NCBI GenBank assembly: GCA_016712625.1
Contig: JADJQQ010000004.1
Span: forward strand, 1 to 64,000
Length of the DNA stretch: 64,000 bases
Origin: Candidatus Competibacteraceae bacterium
GTDB taxonomy: Bacteria > Pseudomonadota > Gammaproteobacteria > Competibacterales > Competibacteraceae
Direction: 5' to 3'
Shown piece after piece: positions 16,942 to 27,051 of the stretch; within the stretch, counting starts at the first letter, position 1; each line of letters opens with the position of its first letter. Below the pieces are notes generated by a model, which was not told where the DNA came from, did no database searches, and saw only the letters and a list, made by a program, of their open reading frames with translations. The position numbers and the translations under genes are program-made.

Positions 16942-19330
16942 ATGACGGAAAATAAGCAAGCGATCACCAACAGTCTTCACAAATGGCGTTTCTTCCGTTC
17001 GGGTGGGTTTGATCAGGTTCGTCTTGAAACTGGATCTGATATTAAACAGTTGAACCAGCTTGATCCGAAGCTCTGGGCGACACTCAGTTGTCCTACCAGC
17101 GGCCTAGAGTTTGACGATAGAACATTACGGTTGATCGATCGGGATGGCGATGGCCGTATCCGTGTGCCAGAAATCATCGGAGCGGTCGAATGGACGGCGG
17201 CAGCCCTCAAAAATCCTGAAGATATTATTAAAGGGACCGAAGCGTTATCGCTAGAGGCCATCAACGATAGCACTCCCGAAGGATTGCAGGTACTGATTTC
17301 GGCCAAGCAGATTCTCGCCCATCTCGGCAAAGGTGAAGCGGAAGTCATCACTGTCGAGGATACGGCCGATACCGCTAGCGTCTTCGCCAATGCCCACATC
17401 AACTCCGAGGGCTTGCTGACCGCCGATGCGGCCGAAGACGAAGCGATGAGGGCGGTGATCAAGGACATCATTGCCAGCGTCGATCCTGACGCGGCCAACA
17501 ACGAGTCGCCGACTTTATCCGAGGAGCAAATCAAGCAATTTTTCGGCGAAGCGCAAGCGTATTCTGATTGGTGGCATCAGCGTGATCGCGATGCCGCCAA
17601 TCTGCTGCCATTTGGCGAGAAAACCGAAATGGCCATGGGCGCTTTTGAGGCGATCAAGGATAAGGTTGACGACTACTTTACGCGCTGCCGGCTAGCGGCT
17701 TTTGACCTGCGCGCCACCGTACCGCTCAATCCCGCACTGACTGAATATGAAGCCTTGGCTGGGAAGAATCTTTCGGAGGGCACTGAAGCCATCGCCGCCC
17801 TGCCGTTAGCTAGAATTGAAAGTGGTAGGCCTTTGCCGCTGGAAGCGGGCATCAATCCGGCCTGGGCGGCTGCCATGGCCGCATTCCGCGCCAAGGTCGC
17901 CCCGTTGGGAACGGCGGACAAGACCAGCCTTACGACTGAAGAGTGGGAGGCATTATGCGCCAAATTTGCCGCTCACAAAGCATGGGTCGGCAACAAGAAA
18001 GGAGCTTCGGTTGAGTCCTTGGGCTTGAGCCGGGTGGATGAAATCTTGCAGGGTGGGTATAAGGAAAGCCTGGCCGAGCTGGTCGAGAAATGCAAAGTCT
18101 TGGCGGCGGAAATCAATACCATCACCGCCGTTGACCGGTTGGTTCGCTACAATCGCGACCTGTTCCGCCTGCTGAATAACTTCGTTTCTTTCCGCGATTT
18201 CTACACGCCCGGTTATAAGGCGATTTTTCAGGCCGGCACCCTGTTTATTGACGGTCGGAGTTGCGATCTGTGCTTGCGGATCGACGATATGGCCAAGCAC
18301 GCCGAATTAGCCAATCTGAGCGGCATCTATCTGGCGTATTGCGAATGCCGGCGTCGCGGTGGCGAGGAAAAAATGACCATCGCCGCCGCCGTGACCAACG
18401 GCGACGCCGATAATCTGATGGTTGGCCGTAATGGGGTGTTTTTCGACCGGCGCGGCGCTGACTGGGATGCCACCATCATTAAGATCATTGAGCACCCGAT
18501 CAGTGTCCGGCAGGCGTTTTGGTATCCCTACAAACGCATTGGCAAAATGATCGGCGAGCAGATCGAAGATGGCCGCCGCCCGCGATAAGGCGGCAATGGA
18601 TAAGGCGTCAGCCACCGTTACCGACGCGGCGCAGAAAACAGAAGCGGGCAAGGCGCCCGCCGCTCCTTTCGATGTCGGCAAGTTCGCCGGTATCTTCGCC
18701 GCCATCGGTTTGGCGGTCGGCGCCATCGGAACCGCCATCGCTTCGGTGGTGACCGGTTTCATGGGGCTGAAAGCGTGGCAAATGCCGCTTGCCCTTGTCG
18801 GTCTGATCCTGCTGATTTCCGGCCCCTCGGTGGTTATCGCCTATCTTAAATTGCGCAAGCGTAATCTGGCGCCTTTGCTGGATGGTAACGGCTGGGCAGT
18901 TAACACTCGCGCCATTATCAATATTCCTTTTGGTACGGCGCTGACACAAGTTGCCGCGCTGCCGCCGGGCGCGCAGCGCTCCTTCACCGATCCTTTCGCC
19001 GAGAAGAAGAAGCCGTGGAAATTTTATTTGTTCCTCATTGCGTTGCTTGGAGTGCTAGCCTTCCTCTGGCATAAAGGTTACTTGCAAGAATGGCGCGAAC
19101 AGCTTGCCGCCAAGGCAGCGCCAGAAGTCTCCGCACCCGCACCCGCACCCGCACCCGCACCCGCACCGGCTGCGGCACCCGCACCGGCTGCCGCGCCGCA
19201 CCGGCTGCCGCGCCGCACCGGCTGCCGCACCGCACCAGCTGCCGCGCCCGCTGCTCCTGCCGCGGCACCCGCGCCTGCGCCAGCTGCCGCGCCCGCACCA
19301 GCTGCTCCTGCTGCTTCACGGCAAAAGTGA
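16942..19330 (+). CDS. EF-hand membrane protein with Ala-Pro tail, function unknown; split by a frame change near 18567
   Basis: The first part (16942-18588, 548 residues) carries one perfect EF-hand loop, DRDGDGRIRVPE at residues 66-77, in an otherwise unrecognised soluble region. It ends in YKRIGKMIGEQIE. A frame one base on, from 18569, continues with a charged helix (MAAARDKAAMDKAS), two hydrophobic spans (near IGLAVGAIGTAIASVV and MPLALVGLILLISG), GNGWAVNTRAIINIPFG, a third span (FYLFLIALLGVLAFL) and an Ala-Pro-rich tail. Removing one base near 18563-18570 fuses them into about 796 residues. Either one gene with a sequencing indel or two overlapping genes; I favour one. Likely membrane-anchored and calcium-responsive; no function is known to me. 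Confidence 0.65.
19131..19315 (+). repeat. Hexanucleotide (CCCGCA) and related Ala-Pro coding repeats
   Basis: About six tandem CCCGCA units (19132-19168) encode Ala-Pro. They are followed by three degenerate units of type gcaccggctgccgcgcc that each lack one base, so the frame leaves and returns, giving the atypical HRLPRRTGCRT stretch inside the Ala-Pro tail. Such tracts vary in length by slippage and are easily misread. Confidence 0.75.
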
Positions 19331-19417
19331 CAGAAACAGGGTCATAGCGTGCGATTGCGGGACTTACGGCCGTCATCGCAACGAGCGGGCCAGGGCAAAT
19401 CCGACTGGCTCGCTACT

Positions 19418-22355
19418 TCAATCATTTTGCCGATGACCCAACAGAATCCCCAATTTTTTTGCCAAATCAGCTTTTCTATAAGGCTTGGCTAATACTTCCG
19501 CGCCAGCCACTTGGTGGCCATCATGAACCAACGTATGCTCCGTGTACCCTGAGGTATAAAGGACCCGCAATCCAGGATAACGGCGTCGGGCCTCAGCGGC
19601 CAATTCGACCCCATCCATTGCTCCCGGCATAACGATGTCGGTGAACAAAAGAGCGATATTGGTTTTGGTTTCAAGAATCTCAAGCGCGGTGGCTGCCTCG
19701 GGGGCCGGGATCGGTTCGTAACCTAACCCTCGTAAGGCATTCATCGCGAACTGTCTAACGGCGGTATCATCCTCAACGACCAGGATAATTTCACCGTTTC
19801 CACGAACTGGGACATCGACGGCGCGCGTTTCGGTCCTCGCCTGTACAGGCGTACTGACCACCGGGAGATAAAGCCGGACTGAAGTACCCTGATTCGGTTG
19901 ACTTTGAATGGTGATGTGACCGCCGGATTGCTTGAGTAGACCATAAACCATGCTCAGCCCAAGGCCGCTGCCCTTGCCGGTTTCCTTGGTGGTAAAAAAT
20001 GGTTCGAAGGCGTGTTCCATCACCTTGGCCGTCATGCCAGTGCCGGTGTCGCTGACGATGAGCATCACGTAGTGGCCCGGCTGCATTTCGGCTTGTTCCG
20101 CCACGTCGTCTTCTTCGATAAAAATATTGGCGGTTTCCAGCGTTAATGTACCGCCCTGGGGCATGGCGTCGCGCGCGTTGATGACAAGGTTGAGCAGGGC
20201 GCTTTCCAGTTGGTCTGGATCGACGAGGGTTTGTCGCAAATCGCTGGCCAAGACCGTATCGATTTGGATGGTTGCTCCCCAGAGTGCGCCGTACGAGATC
20301 CAACATCCCTAGCACCAACTTGTTCAGATCGGTGGCTTGCGCCAGTAACGGCTGGCGGCGCGAAAAAGCTAACAGGCGGCGCGTCAAATAGGTGCCCCGA
20401 TCCACTGCTTTCAGTGCTTGTTGGGCCAGTTCGTAGAGCCGGGGTTCCGCCGTGAGTTGCTCGTTGAGCAGCTCCAGATTGCCCATGATCACAGCAAGCA
20501 GGTTGTTGAAATCATGAGCGATACCACCGGTCAACTGGCCGATGGCCTGCATTTTCTGCGCTTGGCGAAGCTGTCCTTCGGCTTGTTTCCGCTTGGTGAT
20601 GTCATGGGCGACCACGATCGCCGCGGCCTTGCCGTCGAACTTTACATCGAGCGGCGCGGTGCGCGACTCGAACCAGCGCAATCCCGACGCGGTTTGCAAT
20701 TGGTAATCCGCCACTTGAATTTGCTGGGTGGTCAAGGCGCGATGGATGATGTCGAGGAAAAAATCCGCCATCTCCGGTGTATGGACTTCATGCAGAAATC
20801 GGTCGCGGATCGGCGTAAAACCGATGATGGCTTGCTTTGATTTTAACGGTGATGCTTCGAAGTGATGGCGCGATGCGGAGATGGCGCTTTTGTTTTGGGG
20901 GAGATTGTCGGCGGGGCTGATTTTGGTGGCGGCCCGCGTTCGTCCCGCCGCGAGAATTTCTCGGTAACGGCCCTCCTCATCAAGCACGAACACCAGATCG
21001 GGCATGGCCCGGGTCATGGCGCGCAGTCGAGCTTCGCTGTCTCGTAACGCAAGCTCGGTTTGATTTCGGCTGTGGATTTCGTGGGTAAGGACTTGATTGA
21101 CCGTTTCCAGATCTGCCGTGCGTTCTACAACTCGCTGTTCCAGCGAGATGTTCGCTTCCCGTAATTTTTCCTGCGTTTTTTTCATGGAGATTCGTAGGGT
21201 ATTGAATGAACGAGTGAGTTCGCCGATCTCGTCATTGCCGCCGATGGCAATGTCCGTGTGCAAATCACCCGCTGTCAATTGCTTGGCGGCCCGCACCAAC
21301 GAAGTAATCGGTTGTACCAAGGCGTTAGCGCGCTTTCTGGAAACGATATAAGCGATCAGTACCATGGCCAAAATCGTGAAGATCAGACTCCAAACGGTTG
21401 TGACGGTGGCGGCTTGCGCGCCGAAAATCTCCGCTTCGAGACGCGCCTTGGCCTGTTTTGCCAACACGTTGGCGAGCGAGATCGCTTGTTCGGCTAGGGG
21501 ATCAGTTTCTTGAGCCATCTTGTGCAGCGCGATATTCCAATCGGCGGATTGACGAAGCCGAATCGCTTCTCGGGTAAGCATGGCGAATGCTTGAAATTCG
21601 AGCTGGACCAACAGGGCGATCTGGTGTTGACTGGGGCCGAGCAGGGGATTTACAACGAGCTGTTCTACCGCGGATTGAAGGGTTTGCAGGTGTTCCTGTA
21701 AGGAGAGCGCATAGCTCAGGCCGATTGGCCCCAGAATTTCTCGCAGCAGTAGATGGGTGCTAGAAAATTGATGTCGAATTTCTCCGATTTGTTTGAGCAG
21801 CAGTACTTGCTCGTGGGGATTGGGTTCTGGCTCTTTTTCGGCTTTGAATAGGTCAGTGAATAGGGAATCCAACTTAGCCGCGCTGGGTTCCAACTCTTGC
21901 AAATACAGTAATCGTGCCGGTTCGTTGCCTAAGGTTCGGACTTGATCTTGGACCCACCACTGCGATTCCTGCAAATCAGCCAACAGGGATTGCAGCGTTT
22001 TAATTTGCTCTAAATTGCAGTATTGGCTCGGACCGGAGCAATTTTTCAATGATTCAAGCGCGGGCTGAATTTCATCTCCCCAGGAAGCTCGCCAGCCTGC
22101 CAGGAAGCGTGGGTCGCCGAGGCTGACCCAGCCATGTAAATTGGCGAGCGAGTTACGGATTCCGGCGAATAGCTGGAATGACGCCTGCGCTAGCGGCCCA
22201 CTTTGCTGAGCCAACAGAACAACCCGGCCCCGCAAGTTATAAGTGGCGACCAGAGCGATGGCCAACAGGCCCAATCCGACCAAAGCCACTAATAGATGTG
22301 AAAAAAGCAATTGGCGGGTAAGAGGAAAGGCGGGTTTGGCGCGCGGGGTGGCCAC
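19418..22355 (-). CDS. Hybrid sensor histidine kinase (sensor-HAMP-PAS-HisKA-HATPase-REC); one frameshift as sequenced
   Basis: Two membrane spans (near residues 15-37 and 315-340) flank a long helical sensor region. HAMP follows (ALVQPITSLVRAAKQLTAG), then a coiled coil, a PAS domain (RAMPDLVFVLDEEGRYREI), the HisKA box GGIAHDFNNLLAVIMGN and, after a frame change at the GGGG of 20277-20280 (one G too many), the HATPase domain with NLVINARDAMPQGG, DTGTGM and GKGSGLGLSMVYG. A receiver domain closes the protein (ILVVEDDTAVRQ, phospho-Asp in LLFTDIVMPG). The last 277 residues are in the second frame. It probably autophosphorylates and feeds its own receiver or the receiver protein at 23461. Ligand unknown. 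Confidence 0.88.
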
Positions 22356-22370
22356 TGCTTTCTCTCTAAG

Positions 22371-23360
22371 TTATTGGGTTTGAACCACAGGAGTAGTGGA
22401 GATGGTGCGATCCTGCTGAAGAAAGCGCTCCAGCTGTTGCAGCTGAGCAAGTAGCAGTCCCGCGCGCTGAAAATTATGGGCTGGAAACTTAAGGCCAGGG
22501 TAAACAGGTTGCGGTGGTGGTTTGTCGATTGCCAGACGTTTGTGTAGAACATTCAGTTGTGAAATCAGTGTGGAAGCAAGCAGGTAAACGTCGCTGGATT
22601 GTAGGACATCGAGGTGGATGCGACTGGCGTCGATGCTTAGAACAGGTAAGTTTAAGGTGCTGAAGATGCGGGCGACTGCTTGCAAGCAATCGATCAATCT
22701 TAGATAAACATCCTTGGGCTGTTTGTCCGGCTCGAATGGCGGATCGGACGGAATACGAGTCGCATCGGGGTAACGGGCGAGCAGTCGAGCGGCATAGCTA
22801 ACGGCCAGCGTTAACTTCTGATGAACGTCGCTCGGTGAGGTATGCCGTTCAAGCAATTGGTTCAGTTGACGGTTGAGTTCTAGAGCGCTGTTAAAAAGTT
22901 CGGTCAGCGATTTTGGGGTTTCTGAAGGAATTTGTTCGGAAGGGGTTATTGCTAATTTCCCCATAACTTGTCGCAGCATGTGATGTGCATCTCCCAATCG
23001 CTCCAGAATGGTTGCGATGCTGATATCCTCTGACGACAAGATGGGTGGCGCGCCACGTAACCGGGTGATTTCAAAAAATAATCGGTTTGTTGTTTCCCAT
23101 GTGGTCAGCGTTTGAAAATATAAATCCCGCAGCGAAGCATTGCGGATTTCAATGCCCAGTACGCCAGGTTTGGCGACTCCCATGAAACGGCGTATGTGTT
23201 CCAGATCGTAGGCGAAAATAGCGATTTGATGGGTGATTTTCTTGATGTCAGTTTGCGTGGGATCGGAGGAAGAATCCCTAGTTTGCGCACTGTTAGCCAC
23301 AGCGATCAGCGCCATCGCCAAAACGCTGAAAACCGCACTTAGACAGGATCGCCAACGCAT
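22371..23360 (-). CDS. Exported protein of unknown function, upstream of the hybrid kinase
   Basis: 329 residues with a signal peptide (MRWRSCLSAVFSVLAMALIA, cut near NSA). The mature part is mostly helical, with no motif I recognise; it contains HQIAIFAYDLEHIRRFMG and heptad-like leucines in RLLARYPDATR and LAQLQQLERFLQQD. The gene ends 15 bases before the kinase gene on the same strand, so they are almost certainly co-transcribed. A periplasmic sensor partner of the kinase is a reasonable inference. Confidence 0.7.
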   Translation of the reverse strand: MRWRSCLSAVFSVLAMALIAVANSAQTRDSSSDPTQTDIKKITHQIAIFAYDLEHIRRFMGVAKPGVLGIEIRNASLRDLYFQTLTTWETTNRLFFEITRLRGAPPILSSEDISIATILERLGDAHHMLRQVMGKLAITPSEQIPSETPKSLTELFNSALELNRQLNQLLERHTSPSDVHQKLTLAVSYAARLLARYPDATRIPSDPPFEPDKQPKDVYLRLIDCLQAVARIFSTLNLPVLSIDASRIHLDVLQSSDVYLLASTLISQLNVLHKRLAIDKPPPQPVYPGLKFPAHNFQRAGLLLAQLQQLERFLQQDRTISTTPVVQTQ

Positions 23361-23460
23361 TATGATGGATTCCAGAATGATCGTGAGTATTTGTACTTTT
23401 CCGAGCGAACTTCTTGAGAAATTGTAGGCTTTAGATTCTAAATAAGGGGTTTCATCAACA

Positions 23461-23829
23461 TCAATCTCTGAGGACTTGGCGCAATTGGGCCAAGCTAACT
23501 GGTTTGACCAGAACGCTCACCGCGCGCAGCCCCTTGAACTCCGCCAGTGTTTTTGCATCCTTGGCATAGTCCGGATTGAAACCCGTTGTAATGATCAGAT
23601 CATCGGTATAGCCCTGCTCTAACAACCAGAGCAGTAATTCATTGCCATCCAGGTCTGGGATGACCATATCGAGGATGATCTTGTTAGGCTGGAAATCAGG
23701 ATAGCTTTTCTGAAAATCCAAACCGCTGGTGGTCATGACCACTTCATAACCAAGAGCGGTGGCGGCCCGGCGTACAAACTCGCCGAATTCGGGTTCATCG
23801 TCAACGATCAGCAAGCGTTTAGCGTTCAT
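23461..23829 (-). CDS. Single-domain response regulator (receiver only)
   Basis: The start MNAKRLLIVDDEPEFGEFVRRA is preferred to one ten codons upstream because it begins directly at the receiver fold. 122 residues: acidic pair DDE near 10-12, phospho-acceptor Asp in KIILDMVIPDLDGNELL, the switch Thr in DLIITTGF and the conserved Lys in VLVKPVSLAQL. No output domain. It lies upstream of the exported protein and the hybrid kinase on the same strand, giving a phosphorelay set of three genes. Confidence 0.85.
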   Translation of the reverse strand: MNAKRLLIVDDEPEFGEFVRRAATALGYEVVMTTSGLDFQKSYPDFQPNKIILDMVIPDLDGNELLLWLLEQGYTDDLIITTGFNPDYAKDAKTLAEFKGLRAVSVLVKPVSLAQLRQVLRD

Positions 23830-24039
23830 CAGAGTAGATCCGTGGTTGGCTAGGGCCACCGCGCTGACTCTTGGTCACCTTAGCATGAGTTTATGATCCA
23901 ATTTATGGTGCAATGCACAATTATCGGTCTTAAAGAACTGATTTTGCAACTACATTGTAGTCGCCGGGTTCTTCGGATATTTCCCGGTTGACGCCATCCC
24001 CACTGAAGGTTAGCATCAACTGATAGCCGATGTCGGCTC

Positions 24040-24235
24040 CCAAAGGCTTTCGGCCTGAAGGGAATGAAAAGGGAATCTGGTGCGGCGGCGCTCCGACCGT
24101 CAATTCCAGAGCTGCCCCCGCAACTGTAAACAGCGAGTCGCGCCCCCCGCGCACCACTGGCCGCTTGGGCTGGGAAGGTTGGGCGAGCGATGAGGACCTG
24201 TGAGCCAGGAGACCTGCCGTTGTCGGACCTTCAGT
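24040..24235 (+). ncRNA. Cobalamin (AdoCbl) riboswitch
   Basis: The leader has the conserved B12 aptamer blocks in order: GGGAATCTGGTGCGGC near 24071, the B12 box core GCTGCCCCCGCAACTGTAA near 24112, CACTGGCC near 24153, GGGAAGGTTGGGCGAGCGATGAGG near 24174 (in parts), and GCCAGGAGACCTGCC near 24204. It precedes cbiM by about 135 bases, so adenosylcobalamin should switch off cobalt import. Bounds are approximate. Confidence 0.95.
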
Positions 24236-24368
24236 TAGATTCCGGGCGGGGTGCCTCCGGGGTTGCGAACCGTCTCCAGCCAGCGCGCTATCGCCGGTGA
24301 TGTCGCGGTAGCCGATCCGATGGATCACTTTCCTGAACCTGCCGCCCGTATCAGGAGAGAACATCGCC

Positions 24369-25055
24369 ATGCATATCGCCGAAGGATTTTTGCCACCGCT
24401 ACACGCCCTGGCGTGGACCGGAATCGCGTTACCGTTCGTGGTGATCAGCGCGCGTCGGATCAATCGCCTGATGCGGCAGCAACCGCAAATCAAGTTGTTA
24501 TTGGCGGCGGCGGCGGCCTTTGCTTTTGCCTTGTCAGCGCTCAAGCTGCCATCGGTGACAGGGAGCTGTTCCCATGCCACCGGCACTGGGCTGGGGGCGA
24601 TGTTGTTCGGCCCCTCGATCATGGCTGTGCTCGGCGCCATTGTTCTGACTTTTCAAGCGTTGTTGTTGGGTCATGGCGGGTTGACGACGCTGGGGGCAAA
24701 CGTGTTTTCGATGGCGGTGGTTGGCCCCTGGATCGCCTATGGCTTATTCCGCGCGGCGCGAGGAGTAAACCTGCCCTTGGCTGGCAGCGTGTTTTTAGCG
24801 GCGATGCTGGGCGATCTGGCTACTTATATGATGTCTGCCGGACAGTTGGCCTTGGCTTTCCCCGATCCAGCCAGCGGCATCACAGGTTCATTTCTCAAAT
24901 TCTTAGGAGTGTTCGGACCGACCCAATTACCGCTGGCCGTTATCGAGGGGTTATTGACGGTCGTCATCGTCAATTTTCTGCGGGAATACAGTGGTGAGGA
25001 GCTGCAAAGCCTCAAGTTCTTGCCGGAAACCCTCGCCGTGGAGGCTCGCTCGTGA
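24369..25055 (+). CDS. cbiM: Cobalt ECF transporter substrate-capture component CbiM
   Basis: 228 residues, seven membrane spans. The N-terminus MHIAEGFLPP has Met1 and His2, whose backbone and side chain bind Co2+ or Ni2+ in CbiM/NikM; the second metal histidine lies in VTGSCSHATGTGLGA. The B12 riboswitch just upstream points to cobalt. It overlaps the GTG of cbiN by four bases. Confidence 0.95.
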   Translation: MHIAEGFLPPLHALAWTGIALPFVVISARRINRLMRQQPQIKLLLAAAAAFAFALSALKLPSVTGSCSHATGTGLGAMLFGPSIMAVLGAIVLTFQALLLGHGGLTTLGANVFSMAVVGPWIAYGLFRAARGVNLPLAGSVFLAAMLGDLATYMMSAGQLALAFPDPASGITGSFLKFLGVFGPTQLPLAVIEGLLTVVIVNFLREYSGEELQSLKFLPETLAVEARS

Positions 25056-25357
25056 AAGCGCGCAAGGGTGGGTTGCTGATTCTCGCGGCTGTGTTAGTGG
25101 TTGGCTCGGTATTGATCGGTGGCCGCCGTGAAGGGGCCGAGTTCGCGGGTTCAGACGGTCAGGCGATGGCAACGGTGGCCGTCATCCACCCCGATTATAG
25201 GCCCTGGTTTGGTGTGATCTGGGAGCCGCCACCCGAAATCGCCAGCGGCTTGTTCGCCTTGCAAGCGGCCTTGGGCGCGGGAGTGCTGGGCTATTACCTC
25301 GGCTTCAGACGCGGTCGGGCGGCCCGCCAGCGGAATCGGAGCGATGCGGGCGATTGA
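25052..25357 (+). CDS. cbiN: Cobalt transporter accessory protein CbiN
   Basis: 101 residues from a GTG start overlapping the cbiM stop. Two membrane helices (near 7-24 and 70-90) flank an extracytoplasmic loop with EFAGSDGQA and HPDYRPWFGVIWEPP, the CbiN pattern. It assists metal insertion into CbiM. It overlaps cbiQ by 14 bases. Confidence 0.9.
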   Translation: MKARKGGLLILAAVLVVGSVLIGGRREGAEFAGSDGQAMATVAVIHPDYRPWFGVIWEPPPEIASGLFALQAALGAGVLGYYLGFRRGRAARQRNRSDAGD

Positions 25358-26096
25358 CCGCCATGCCTGGAACAACGGCTGGCGAAACTGGCACCCGGCT
25401 GAGAAGCTGTTGCCGGCATTCGGGCTGTTGTTGTTGACGCTGGTTCAGCCCCCACTGACTACGGGACCACTCGTTTTAGCCAGTCTGGTGCTGGCGATGG
25501 TTGGGGGGGCCGGCGTGCCGTTGCGAGCTGTGTTAGGGATGTTGTTAGCGCCCCTATTGTTTTTATTGGCCGGAATCCCGTTTCTGGCGGTGTCGATGGA
25601 TTTCAGCAACGGCTTGGCATTTCAATTTTCGGCTGAAGGTTGGCGGTTGGCGCTGTCGACCGCGGCGCGGAGCTTGGCGGCGATCGGCTGCTTGGCTTTT
25701 CTGGCCCTGACCACCCCCTTGACAGATTGGGCGCCGCTGTTACGACGAATCGGTGTTCCCGCCGGGGTGGTGGAACTGATATTGCTGATATACCGGCTGA
25801 TTTTTATCTTTGTCGAGCGGACGTTGACGGGCCAGCGAGCGCAGCAAGCCCGACTGGGTTATTCGCGTTTTGATCGGAGTCTAAAATCCTTGGGGCTACT
25901 CGCTGGAAACGTGTTCCAACGGGGATTGGCGCAAGCGCGGCGCTTGGAAATCGGGCTGGCGGCGCGGGCTTATGACGGCGAATTGCGGGTGTTGGAGCCA
26001 GAACGGGCGTTGTCGTGGCCGCGTTTGGCGCTCGCCATGGGCGGCGTTGGCCTGATTGGGCTGGCGGGCGGGATGTTGGCGCGCGGATCGCCATGA
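25344..26096 (+). CDS. cbiQ: Cobalt ECF transporter T component CbiQ
   Basis: 250 residues with several membrane spans and the cytoplasmic coupling helices typical of EcfT/CbiQ proteins: TLTGQRAQQARLGY and ARRLEIGLAARAYDGEL, the Ala-Arg-(Gly/Ala) motif that docks onto the ATPase. It sits between cbiN (14-base overlap) and cbiO (ATGA overlap). Confidence 0.93.
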   Translation: MRAIDRHAWNNGWRNWHPAEKLLPAFGLLLLTLVQPPLTTGPLVLASLVLAMVGGAGVPLRAVLGMLLAPLLFLLAGIPFLAVSMDFSNGLAFQFSAEGWRLALSTAARSLAAIGCLAFLALTTPLTDWAPLLRRIGVPAGVVELILLIYRLIFIFVERTLTGQRAQQARLGYSRFDRSLKSLGLLAGNVFQRGLAQARRLEIGLAARAYDGELRVLEPERALSWPRLALAMGGVGLIGLAGGMLARGSP

Positions 26097-26929
26097 CCCT
26101 GCCTCTGCTGGCGGCGCGAAACCTGGAGTACCATTATCCAGGTGGAATTAGGGCGTTGCGCGCGCTGGATCTGAAAATCGACCAAGGCCGCAAACTCGCC
26201 ATTCTGGGACCAAACGGCTCTGGCAAGACGACGCTGCTGCTCCATCTCAATGGCACCTTTCGGCCCACGCAAGGCGCAATTTTGCTTGATGGCCACGCGG
26301 TCGCCTATGACCGTCGCGCGCTCGACTGTTGGCGAAGTCGGGTTGGTTTAGTGCTGCAAGAACCGGACGATCAATTGTTTGCCGCCACGGTAGAGCAAGA
26401 CATTTCATTTGGGCCGCTCAATCTGGGTTTGTCCGAGGCGGCGATTCGCGAGCGTGTCAATGAAGCGCTGGCCGCTTTGGAAATTTCTCAGCTGGCGCCT
26501 TGTCCCATCCACACGCTGAGTTTTGGCCAGAAGAAGAGGGTCGCTATCGCCGGCGTATTGGCCATGCGCCCAGAAATTTTGGTGCTGGACGAGCCAACCG
26601 CCGGACTCGATCCAGAGGGTATGAACCATCTGCTCAATGTGCTGCAACAGCGGTGCGAGACCGGCGCTACCCTGGTGTTTTCCACGCACGATGTGGAACT
26701 GGCTTACGCGTGGGCGGATGAGGTCGCTTTGTTCCATCAGGGTACGGTGCTGCATCAGGGCGAGGCGACAGCAGTGTTGGCAAATCGGAAATTATTGGCT
26801 CAGGCTCACTTGCGGCCCCCGTTGTTGTTGGAGGTGGCGGAAAGCCTTGGCGTCAGTCAGGATCGCCTTCCACTCCTGCGTACTCGCGAGGCCGTGCTGG
26901 CGCTGTTGCGGGGGCGGCCCCAGTTTTAG
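26093..26929 (+). CDS. cbiO: Cobalt ECF transporter ATPase CbiO
   Basis: The start MTLPLLAARNLEYHYPGG overlaps the cbiQ stop (ATGA); a longer frame upstream is only cbiQ in another phase. 278 residues: Walker A GPNGSGKTTLLLHL, Q-loop VLQEPDDQLFAATVEQDI, signature LSFGQKKRVAIAGVLA, Walker B ILVLDEPTAGLDPEG and switch VFSTHDVELA. One ATPase gene implies a CbiO homodimer powering CbiMNQ. Confidence 0.95.
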   Translation: MTLPLLAARNLEYHYPGGIRALRALDLKIDQGRKLAILGPNGSGKTTLLLHLNGTFRPTQGAILLDGHAVAYDRRALDCWRSRVGLVLQEPDDQLFAATVEQDISFGPLNLGLSEAAIRERVNEALAALEISQLAPCPIHTLSFGQKKRVAIAGVLAMRPEILVLDEPTAGLDPEGMNHLLNVLQQRCETGATLVFSTHDVELAYAWADEVALFHQGTVLHQGEATAVLANRKLLAQAHLRPPLLLEVAESLGVSQDRLPLLRTREAVLALLRGRPQF

Positions 26930-26996
26930 AAACTCCAGCCCGCCGAACAATGATCGGATAGTGATATACTGCGCTATTTCGTGGACCCCGGTCTAG

Positions 26997-27024
26997 GCGG
27001 CGCGTATTCCGCGACCGCTTTTTT
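26997..27024 (+). terminator. Intrinsic terminator or attenuator between cbiO and pdxS
   Basis: Stem GCGGCGCG / CGCGaCCGC with loop TATTC and six T residues (27019-27024). It lies 67 bases after cbiO and 28 before pdxS. A TATACT element at 26965-26970 lies upstream of it, so it may act inside a pdxST leader rather than only ending the cbi operon. Confidence 0.7.
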
Positions 27025-27051
27025 CGTCATTATGATGTAGCGAGTGGCAGC

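Noticed and set aside
19131..19315. CRISPR-like array suggested by short tandem units
   Set aside because: Units are 6 bases without spacers and lie inside an Ala-Pro coding tail, so they are simple sequence repeats.
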